Positions 18,077 to 25,254 of a DNA stretch of 64,000 nucleotides are shown one piece after another (the first letter of the stretch is position 1; the number at the start of each line of letters is the position of its first letter). Below the pieces are notes generated by a model, which was given only the letters and a program-made list of their open reading frames with translations, did not search any database and was not told the origin of the DNA. The stretch is from SKVR01 sp046291875 (lineage in GTDB: Bacteria; Bacteroidota; Bacteroidia; Bacteroidales; UBA7960). The translations under genes and the position numbers were made by a program. Location: assembly GCA_046291875.1 (NCBI GenBank), contig JBKBSF010000022.1:1-64000 (forward strand). The letters are read 5' to 3'.

Positions 18077-18580
18077 TTATTCTTCAGCTTCACCTTCGGC
18101 GCGCATGCCCATGATGTCGCGGTCAAACATATAGAGATTTCCGTCTCCAATGAGAGCCAGCTTATCCAGGATGCCTTGTACCGAAGATTCCTCTTCCAAC
18201 TGCTCGGTAACAAACCACTGGATCCAGTTGTGGGTTGTAAAGTCTTTCTCCTCCAAAGAGATGCCAACAATATTATTAATGGCAGCTGTAACATGCTGTT
18301 CATGCTCCAGTGAGGCCTCAAAAAGGTGCTTTACATTGTCGAACTTACGAGGAGGTTCTTTTACCTGAGGTATTTGGGCATGCCCCCCTCTTTCGTTGAT
18401 ATACTTTACAAACTTGAGCATATGCTCAATCTCCTCCATGTGCTGTGCATAGAACCAACCTGAAATACCTGCCATTCCTTTGCTTTCGGCCCAGGAAGCC
18501 ATAGATAAATAGAGCTGCGCTGCATAAGCTTCTTTCTCAACTTGTTCGTTGAGCACTTTGTCGAGTTTCTTTGGTAACAT
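18077..18580 (-). CDS. ftnA: Non-heme ferritin
   Basis: The 167-residue product is a bacterial ferritin that oxidises Fe(II) and stores it in a 24-subunit shell. The four-helix bundle has the ferroxidase residues expected from EKEAYAAQLYLSMASW, the E-x2-H pair in FYAQHMEEIEHM, and EHEQHV with QWFVTEQLEEE further on. Length is typical for FtnA. It is a single-gene unit with its own good promoter and terminator. Peroxide or iron control is likely from family knowledge but no operator was recognised. Confidence 0.96.
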   Translation of the reverse strand: MLPKKLDKVLNEQVEKEAYAAQLYLSMASWAESKGMAGISGWFYAQHMEEIEHMLKFVKYINERGGHAQIPQVKEPPRKFDNVKHLFEASLEHEQHVTAAINNIVGISLEEKDFTTHNWIQWFVTEQLEEESSVQGILDKLALIGDGNLYMFDRDIMGMRAEGEAEE

Positions 18581-18621
18581 ATTTTCTGAGTTTTACGGTT
18601 TATAATGCATTGTTTATGAAA

Positions 18622-18654
18622 CAAAGTTAGCAATTATTATCCCTAAACGCCAAA
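18622..18654 (-). promoter_or_regulatory. Promoter of ferritin gene
   Basis: On the minus strand TTTG (complement of 18651-18654) is followed after 21 nt by TAACTTTG (complement of 18622-18629). The -33 box directly abuts the stem of the atp operon terminator. Confidence 0.65.
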
Positions 18655-18684
18655 AGCCCCGATACTTTTTTAAATACCGGGGCT
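18655..18684 (-). terminator. Terminator of the ATP synthase operon
   Basis: The stem AGCCCCG (18655-18661) pairs with CGGGGCT (18678-18684). On the minus strand CTTTTGG follows, so the T-tract is short. It lies about 30 bp after the atpG stop. Confidence 0.65.
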
Positions 18685-18716
18685 CCTGGCGGAAAAACCA
18701 AATTATTCCGAAACTA

Positions 18717-19592
18717 TTACTGATTAAGAGCCTCAGCTCCTCCTACGATCTCTACAATCTCGTTGGTAATGGAAGCCTGGCGAACTTTGTTGTAGGTAAT
18801 AGTCAGATTTTTCAACAACTCAGTGGCATTGTCGGTGGCCTTATGCATCGCCGTCATCCGGGCTCCCTGCTCACTGGCAAAGGAGTCAAGTAATATACGA
18901 TACATGTAGGTTTGAATTACCTTAGGTATCAACTCTTCGAGCAACTCCTTTCGCGTAGGCTCCATGATATATTCTGCTTCTTCATGATCAGATTTTTCTG
19001 AACTTTCGGGCATATACATGGGAAGGAACTGCTCTGTGGTGAGATTGTAAATTGCCGCATTGCGAAAGCTATTGTATACCACATCTATTTTCTGGAAGCT
19101 TCCGTTTTCGATCAGATCCATGGCTTTGCGAGCCAGGGCAAAGGCACTTTCGAAAGTTACATTGTCAATAAGCTCATGATGGGTTTCCAGGATGTGGTAA
19201 TTACTTTTCTTGAAAAAGTCTTCCGCTTTTTTACCTATAAGCCAAAGCTTAATGTTAAAACCCTGCTCTTTGAGTTCCCTAAGATAATTTACGGTAGCTT
19301 TAAGCAAGTGAGAGTTAAAGGTACCGCAAAGCCCTTTATTGGCTGCAACTACAATTACCAGCACATCCTTCACCGGACGAGTTGTGCAGAGCACATTCTT
19401 GTCTTCGGGCTTGAGCACTTTGTTGATATTGTTGAGCATAAGCCGCAATTGCTCTTCATAGGGTTTGAGGCTGAGAATGGCATTCTGGCCTTTGCGCAAT
19501 TTGGAGGCCGATACCATTTTCATGGCACTGGTGATCTGCCTTGTAGACTTGATCGACGCAATCCTTACCCTTACCTCTTTTAAGTTGGCCAT
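18717..19592 (-). CDS. atpG: ATP synthase F1 gamma subunit
   Basis: The 291-residue product is the central rotor shaft of F1. The N-terminal helix (LKEVRVRIASIKSTRQITSAMKMV... region) and the C-terminal helix (SEQGARMTAMHKATDNA, then YNKVRQASITNEIVEIVGGA) form the coiled coil and are characteristic. The middle is a Rossmann-like domain. It is the last gene of the operon atpB-E-F-H-A-G, 25 bp after atpA. Confidence 0.97.
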   Translation of the reverse strand: MANLKEVRVRIASIKSTRQITSAMKMVSASKLRKGQNAILSLKPYEEQLRLMLNNINKVLKPEDKNVLCTTRPVKDVLVIVVAANKGLCGTFNSHLLKATVNYLRELKEQGFNIKLWLIGKKAEDFFKKSNYHILETHHELIDNVTFESAFALARKAMDLIENGSFQKIDVVYNSFRNAAIYNLTTEQFLPMYMPESSEKSDHEEAEYIMEPTRKELLEELIPKVIQTYMYRILLDSFASEQGARMTAMHKATDNATELLKNLTITYNKVRQASITNEIVEIVGGAEALNQ

Positions 19593-19617
19593 ATGCGATA
19601 CAAATTATTCTCGGGGA

Positions 19618-21204
19618 TTAAACAGCATTCATATTCGTCACCAGATCGGCGGCAGTTTTTTCAAGTATTCCGGAGATTTCGTCGTTGAACTCTCCCGCGC
19701 GCAATTTATCAAGGATTGGGCGATGCTGGGTATCGAGCTCGTGAAGGAACTTTTCCTCAAACTCGGCAACTCTGGCAATCTCCAGGTTTCTTAGCAAGCC
19801 TCGTGTACCTACAAAAACCATGGCAATCTGCTTTTCAACGGGTACAGGTCTGAATTGTCCTTGTTTGAGAATTTCCACGTTTCTGGCACCTTTCTCCAGT
19901 ACAGCCTTGGTGGTGGCATCCAGATCTGAACCAAACTTGGAGAAAGCTTCCAGTTCGCGGTACTGAGCCTGATCAAGCTTAAGTGTACCCGCAATCTTTT
20001 TCATGGCTTTGATCTGAGCATTCCCTCCTACCCTTGATACAGAGATACCTACGTTGATGGCTGGCCTTATACCCGAGTTAAACAAACTGGACTCGAGGAA
20101 GATCTGACCATCGGTAATGGAGATTACGTTGGTTGGGATATATGCCGAAACGTCTCCTGCCTGGGTTTCGATGATGGGCAGAGCGGTCAGCGACCCTCCT
20201 CCTTTTACTCTTCCGTGCAAGGATTCAGGAATATCGTTCATTTTGGCTGCAATTTCATCGGAGTCGATAATTTTGGCAGCTCTCTCCAACAATCGGCTGT
20301 GCAGATAGAAAACGTCGCCAGGGTAGGCTTCCCTGCCGGGGGGCCTGCGCAACAACAGCGATACTTCACGGTAAGAAACGGCTTGTTTGGAAAGGTCGTC
20401 GAAGATCACCAGGGCATGGCGTCCGGTATCGCGAAAGAACTCTCCCAAAGCGGCACCCGCAAAGGGTGCGTAGAACTGCATGGCGGCAGGTTCACTGGCA
20501 TTGGCAGAAACGATGGTGGTGTAATCCATTGCCCCGTGCTTTTCGAGAATGGCCATAATATTGGCCACTGTTGAGCCTTTTTGCCCTACTGCAACATAGA
20601 TACAATAAACGGGTTCACCCTTTTCGAAAAACTCTTTCTGGTTGATAATGGTGTCCAATGCTATGGCACTTTTTCCGGTTTGACGGTCGCCAATGATCAG
20701 CTCACGCTGTCCACGTCCGATGGGGATCATGGAGTCGATGGCTTTGATACCGGTTTGCAATGGTTGCCTTACGGGTTGCCTGAAGATAACACCTGGAGCT
20801 TTGCGTTCCAGGGGCATTTCGAGCAGTTCTCCTTTTACCGGACCTTTCCCGTCGATTGGGTGCCCCAATGTATTGATTACCCTTCCCAGCAGCCCTTCAC
20901 CCACTTTTATGGAAGCAATTTTGCGGGTTCGCTTCACCAGGTGCCCTTCCTTCACGTTTCTGGCTTCTCCCAGCAAAACCACACCCACATTATCTTCTTC
21001 AAGGTTCAGAACAACTCCTTGCAGGTCGGTATCTTCAAAATCAACCAGCTCGCCACTTTTGGCATGCGAAAGCCCATAGATACGGGCTATACCATCGCCG
21101 ATCTGAAGAACTGTACCGGTTTCTTCCAATTGGGTTTCGCCATGAAACCCCGACATCTCCTTACGTAAAATTGCAGATATCTCTGCAGGTTTTATTTCTG
21201 CCAT
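19618..21204 (-). CDS. atpA: ATP synthase F1 alpha subunit
   Basis: The 528-residue product is the non-catalytic nucleotide-binding subunit of F1. The Walker A motif GDRQTGKSA is at residues 172-180, and the alpha-subunit signature PAINVGISVSRVGG is present. A DELSEED-type region is not expected in alpha. The gene follows atpH by 47 bp. The partner beta subunit (atpD) and epsilon (atpC) are not in this operon. Confidence 0.98.
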   Translation of the reverse strand: MAEIKPAEISAILRKEMSGFHGETQLEETGTVLQIGDGIARIYGLSHAKSGELVDFEDTDLQGVVLNLEEDNVGVVLLGEARNVKEGHLVKRTRKIASIKVGEGLLGRVINTLGHPIDGKGPVKGELLEMPLERKAPGVIFRQPVRQPLQTGIKAIDSMIPIGRGQRELIIGDRQTGKSAIALDTIINQKEFFEKGEPVYCIYVAVGQKGSTVANIMAILEKHGAMDYTTIVSANASEPAAMQFYAPFAGAALGEFFRDTGRHALVIFDDLSKQAVSYREVSLLLRRPPGREAYPGDVFYLHSRLLERAAKIIDSDEIAAKMNDIPESLHGRVKGGGSLTALPIIETQAGDVSAYIPTNVISITDGQIFLESSLFNSGIRPAINVGISVSRVGGNAQIKAMKKIAGTLKLDQAQYRELEAFSKFGSDLDATTKAVLEKGARNVEILKQGQFRPVPVEKQIAMVFVGTRGLLRNLEIARVAEFEEKFLHELDTQHRPILDKLRAGEFNDEISGILEKTAADLVTNMNAV

Positions 21205-21251
21205 AATTGCATTTTTAACAACATTTCCAATTCAACGGTGATTACCGGTTG

Positions 21252-21794
21252 TTATGATTCCATGAGGTGTTTTTTGATTTTAGCCAGTTTTGTTTTTATG
21301 CTGGCATCGTATTGCAGATCACCTACCCTCAGCACAAATCCACCAATGATCCGGGGATCTTCTATTACATGAAACTCTATGTTTTTCTTGGGAGTAAGTT
21401 TTAAAGCAATCGCATGAGCTTGTTGATAAATGGCCTCCTCAACAGGGCCAGCGGCAACAAGGGTAACCTTTTCAATATCGAGGCTTTCGCGATGAATTTT
21501 CAGGTATTCGTAAGCAATCCCCTCTATCAGGGCTGCTCTCTTTTTGCGGGTAATAATAGTAAGATAATGCATGCTTACCGGATGTAGCTTCTGCTCAAAT
21601 ATGGCAGTGATAATATTTAGCTTTCGGCTGATCCTGACAATGGGACTTTTGAGAACAGTTTTCAGATCTTTACTCTGCATAAATGCCTCATATACCAGTT
21701 TCATGTCCTGGAAAGCGCGCTCCGAAAAGTCATTTTCGGCTGCTAACCCCAGAAAAGCCTTGGCATACCGGTTTGCTACACGCAAATTCTTCAT
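21252..21794 (-). CDS. atpH: ATP synthase delta subunit (OSCP)
   Basis: The 180-residue product is the stator subunit joining F1 to the b-subunits. The N-terminal helical bundle (VANRYAKAFLGLAAEN) and the C-terminal motif GGFVLRVGDLQYDASIKTKLAKIKKHL match the family. It lies 29 bp after atpF in the operon. Confidence 0.95.
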   Translation of the reverse strand: MKNLRVANRYAKAFLGLAAENDFSERAFQDMKLVYEAFMQSKDLKTVLKSPIVRISRKLNIITAIFEQKLHPVSMHYLTIITRKKRAALIEGIAYEYLKIHRESLDIEKVTLVAAGPVEEAIYQQAHAIALKLTPKKNIEFHVIEDPRIIGGFVLRVGDLQYDASIKTKLAKIKKHLMES

Positions 21795-21823
21795 ACAACT
21801 ACTCTTTCTTTTTGCACAGCAGA

Positions 21824-22318
21824 TCAGTTGAGCTGAATTTCTTCCAGCAATTTCTGAACATACTGATTTTTCCTGTTTTCATCTTCAAACTCTTCCTTAA
21901 GAAGCTTTTGGGCCATCTCCACAGTGAGGGCAACAATCTGCTCCCTGATCTCACGTTCAACGGCTCTTCGCTCTGCCTGGATATTATTGCGGGCAGCTTC
22001 CACAATACGTGAAGCGTCTTCCCGAGCTTGCTGCTGGGCTTTGCGGATAAGCTGCTCACCATCTTGTTTGGCCTGCAGGATTACCTCATCGGCTTTTTCT
22101 TTGGCCTGTGCCAGCAATTTGGCCTTGGTGGTATCCAGTTCTGCCAGCTCACGTTGTATACGCTTGCTCTCCCGCAGTGAAGATGCGATATAATTTTCGC
22201 GCTCCTTGATGGTTTGCAGAATGGGTTTCCAGGCAAATTTCCGTAAAATCAGCAGCACCAATCCGAAGGACAAGGTCATCCAGAATATGAGACCAATTCC
22301 GGGGGTTACCAGTTCCAT
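21824..22318 (-). CDS. atpF: ATP synthase Fo b subunit
   Basis: The product (164 residues from ATG 22318) has one N-terminal membrane helix (GLIFWMTLSFGLVLLILRKFAW) and a long charged coiled coil, as expected of the stator stalk. The longest frame begins nine codons earlier at 22345, but MELVTPGIGLIFWM is the usual Bacteroidota N-terminus, so 22318 is preferred. Confidence 0.95.
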   Translation of the reverse strand: MELVTPGIGLIFWMTLSFGLVLLILRKFAWKPILQTIKERENYIASSLRESKRIQRELAELDTTKAKLLAQAKEKADEVILQAKQDGEQLIRKAQQQAREDASRIVEAARNNIQAERRAVEREIREQIVALTVEMAQKLLKEEFEDENRKNQYVQKLLEEIQLN

Positions 22319-22427
22319 AGTAATAGGTTTGGATAAATAAATCAAAAAACCACATGGGCAGAGCAGTTTTCAATGAAGCCGATCTAACCCTTTACCCCTT
22401 CAGAGGTAATACAATAGCGCCGTTTAC

Positions 22428-22688
22428 TTAAACAAAAAGTACCAGCAGACAAACTACGATTGCAAAGAAGGTAGCACCTTCAATAAGAGCTGAAGCAACA
22501 ATCATTGAAGACCTCAGGTCGTTGGCAGCTTCGGGTTGCCTTGCGATAGCCTCCAGGGCGGCACGTCCGATTTTTCCAATTCCCCAGGCGGCTCCAAAAA
22601 CTGCAGCTGCGGCTGCAAATGCAGCACCCATTTTGATCCATTGCATTGCAACTTCTACATTCGCTTCCAATAATAATGATAACAACAT
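22428..22688 (-). CDS. atpE: ATP synthase Fo c subunit
   Basis: The 86-residue product has two membrane helices joined by the polar loop ARQPEA, forming the rotor ring. The ion-binding carboxylate is Glu70 in SALIEGATFF. The residue after Glu is Gly, not the Ser/Thr typical of sodium-binding rings, so a proton-driven ring is more likely. This is inference from motif knowledge. Confidence 0.96.
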   Translation of the reverse strand: MLLSLLLEANVEVAMQWIKMGAAFAAAAAVFGAAWGIGKIGRAALEAIARQPEAANDLRSSMIVASALIEGATFFAIVVCLLVLFV

Positions 22689-22744
22689 ACTTCTTCGTTT
22701 TAAGTTAAACCTGAATTGATTTCCTGTTAGTAAAAATAATTGTA

Positions 22745-23869
22745 TCAGTGATGCTCTTCGGGCACAGCCATGCCAAAGAATATTGCACTAAAGAAGGTAA
22801 ATACATATGCCTGAATAAACGCCACCAGCAGCTCAAGAAAATTCATAAAGATCACAAATATCACTGATAGCGGAGATATGGCTAAACCCATGGCGGTTCC
22901 CGCAGAGCCCAGTACGAATATCAAACTCACGAAACCCAGAATGATCATGTGGCCTGCTGTAATGTTGGCAAAAAGCCTCAGGGTAAGTACAATGGGCTTA
23001 ACAAACACCCCAACCAGCTCGATTATGGGCATCAATGGGATGGGTAGTTTAAGCCAGAAGGGTACTCCTGGGGTATTGAAAATATGCTTCCAGTATTCAC
23101 GGTTTGCAAACAAATGCAACGTCATAAAAGTAAACAGCGATAAGGTAAGCGTCACGCTGATACTTCCGGTTACATTGGCTCCTCCCGGAAAGAAAGGAAC
23201 CAACCCCAAAAGATTATTGAAAAAGATAAACGAGAATAAAGTGAGCAGGTAAGGCAAAAAGCGATCTACCTGGTCTTTGGGAATAGCCGATCCGGCAATA
23301 TCATCGCGCACAAACAGAATAAGGGGTTCCAGAAAAGCTCCCAACCCTCTGGGTGCACGCCTTGGGCCACAATGCTGATATCCTCTGGCTACAGAGATCA
23401 GCAGAATGCACAATAATACAGAACTGATGAAAATGGAGAAAACATTCTTGGTAATGGACAAATCAAGGATAAACGAGGCTTCGGGGTCGGGTGTTTTCCC
23501 ATCTTCCAGAACCCTGATGATCTTCCCTTTCTTCGGACCCTCACTGGCTATTCGAAAGCCTTTGTAGCTATCCTTACCATGATGAAATTTGCTGGAGAGA
23601 AAAAAGTGCCATTGACCCTCATAAACCAGTATTACCGGCAATGGTATACTGATGTGCAAATCGCCATAATCGGCAATATGCCAATCATAAGCATCCAGGA
23701 TGTGATCAATGATTACCTTTCCGGCATCAAATCCCTTTTTGTCTTCGTCGGATGCTGCACTTACCTGCACTGTACTAATCATGCACAGCGCAAACAACAA
23801 CATCTTAAAAAAACGCCCCAAGTATCCCGGTTTATCTTTTGGCATTTGGCCTGTCCCTTTGTCTCCCAT
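22745..23869 (-). CDS. atpB: ATP synthase Fo a subunit
   Basis: The 374-residue product is the membrane stator channel. The essential Arg is in the helix VLTLRLFANITAGHM. It is longer than E. coli subunit a because of an N-terminal signal-like hydrophobic segment (MLLFALCMISTVQVSAAS) and a periplasmic segment of about 100 residues, a form common in Bacteroidota. The start at 23869 is followed by another Met eight codons on, so the exact N-terminus is uncertain. Confidence 0.95.
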   Translation of the reverse strand: MGDKGTGQMPKDKPGYLGRFFKMLLFALCMISTVQVSAASDEDKKGFDAGKVIIDHILDAYDWHIADYGDLHISIPLPVILVYEGQWHFFLSSKFHHGKDSYKGFRIASEGPKKGKIIRVLEDGKTPDPEASFILDLSITKNVFSIFISSVLLCILLISVARGYQHCGPRRAPRGLGAFLEPLILFVRDDIAGSAIPKDQVDRFLPYLLTLFSFIFFNNLLGLVPFFPGGANVTGSISVTLTLSLFTFMTLHLFANREYWKHIFNTPGVPFWLKLPIPLMPIIELVGVFVKPIVLTLRLFANITAGHMIILGFVSLIFVLGSAGTAMGLAISPLSVIFVIFMNFLELLVAFIQAYVFTFFSAIFFGMAVPEEHH

Positions 23870-24062
23870 GCGATGAAAAAATTTTCTGCTTTAAATGGCA
23901 GTGCAATTTATAAATTATTTCATTTGCAAAAGTCCGCGAAATAATGCAATGTGCAATTTTTGGATAAAATCAGGGTTTCTTTGAGTTGAGTTGTTTTCAA
24001 ACCATTGATTAACATGCCCTTGGAGCAGCATTGGGAATTACCCCATCAAAAAATTACGTGTT

Positions 24063-24440
24063 TTACTTAGATGCTTCCCATAGTGCCAGCCTCACTTCTG
24101 CAAAAGTAAACACCAGGTATACAATTAAAAAGCTTATGAAAAACGCCGGTGCATCATGTTTATTGAGGATTCCGTAGAGGATCAGAACAATAAGATAGAC
24201 CCCCAGCTTAAGTCCTGAAGCTGCCAGGGAAACAGCTACAGATTTGCGTGGGTCCTGCTTTATTCTGCCTGCATTCATATATCGGCTCACAAGGGCCATG
24301 ATGAAGAAAAAAGGAACAATCCATAAAAGAAAATCGCTTACCAGGGCTTGGGGCAATAGTAAATAGGCCAGTACAGACAAAGTAAACAAGGTAAGTGCAA
24401 CCAAGGTAACGGTTACATAGTGTACGCGGTTTGTATTCAT
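24063..24440 (-). CDS. Four-helix membrane protein at the AtpI position
   Basis: The product is 125 residues from ATG 24440 (MNTNRVHYVTV). A longer frame starts at 24473 but lacks a reason for preference. It has about four membrane helices with a conserved-looking loop (SRYMNAGRIKQDPRKSV). It sits immediately upstream of atpB on the same strand, where many bacteria encode AtpI, a factor for c-ring assembly. The sequence itself is not recognisably AtpI, so this is a positional inference. Confidence 0.65.
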   Translation of the reverse strand: MNTNRVHYVTVTLVALTLFTLSVLAYLLLPQALVSDFLLWIVPFFFIMALVSRYMNAGRIKQDPRKSVAVSLAASGLKLGVYLIVLILYGILNKHDAPAFFISFLIVYLVFTFAEVRLALWEASK

Positions 24441-24570
24441 TGTTGAAAGAAGTAAAATTCTTAAACCATCCAATCTGGATTAAAACAACTGGTAAACAAT
24501 CAAACTATGATAGTTCTCACGGAAAAAAGCCAGTACAGATCCCAGGGATGCCTATCAGGCAGGTAGAATT

Positions 24571-24606
24571 AAAAAACCGGAATAGAAGCCTGGCCCATAT
24601 TCCGGT
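24571..24606 (-). terminator. Terminator of the bactofilin gene
   Basis: The perfect 9-bp stem ACCGGAATA/TATTCCGGT (24576-24584 with 24598-24606) is followed on the minus strand by six T residues. It separates the bactofilin transcript from the ATP synthase operon. Confidence 0.9.
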
Positions 24607-24627
24607 CATTTGATTGCAGGAGCTGGT

Positions 24628-25053
24628 TTACTTGGCTCCGGGAATATCTTTTCCTACCGATTTGATCTCATTCTCAGAACCTTTATCCATGGTACAGGTT
24701 CCTGTAAATCTTGCACCGGGTTCAATGGCAAGTTTGTTGGTTACAATCTCTCCACGCAGACGCGAGGAAGCCTTCAGGCTGAGAAGTTCTGCCACTTCTA
24801 CCTTGGCTTTGATATTTCCGGAAAAATCTGCATTCTGACAGTAAATCTCCCCTTCTATAACGCCGGAGTTGCCCACAATAATCTTTCCTTTGGAGTGCAC
24901 CTGCCCTATAAGGGTTCCGTCAATACGAATATCTCCATTACTTTTTACTTCTCCTTTAATTGTTGTGCCTGATCCAATCAGGTTAATGGAGGTGTGTTCG
25001 GGTTCGTTTGCTTTTGCCATCGTTTTATCAGTCTTATTTTTATTACCAAACAT
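24628..25053 (-). CDS. bacA: Bactofilin (polymer-forming cytoskeletal protein)
   Basis: The product (141 residues from ATG 25053, MFGNKNKTDK) has a single bactofilin domain from about residue 20. Features are INLIGSGTTIKGEVKSNGDIRIDGTLIGQVHSKGKIIVG, followed by further beta-helix rungs. Bactofilins self-assemble into filaments without nucleotide and position cell-wall or surface machinery. The longer frame from 25104 adds 17 residues that do not look like the family. It is a monocistronic unit between the SprE-like gene and the atp operon. Confidence 0.9.
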   Translation of the reverse strand: MFGNKNKTDKTMAKANEPEHTSINLIGSGTTIKGEVKSNGDIRIDGTLIGQVHSKGKIIVGNSGVIEGEIYCQNADFSGNIKAKVEVAELLSLKASSRLRGEIVTNKLAIEPGARFTGTCTMDKGSENEIKSVGKDIPGAK

Positions 25054-25254
25054 TTTAATTGATTTTCTTGAATGATTTACATGCGAAAGATTATCTGGGT
25101 GCATTGCTCATTAGGGCATAGATTTAGTTCTTTATTCCGGCCATTAACGCTACCCATACAACTTTTTCAAACTGTACTTATTGGTTTGATCAGCCTGAAA
25201 CTGCATTTCGTATTTTAACAAAAGTAAAATAAAAATGCTGAAAGGGGAAATTAT

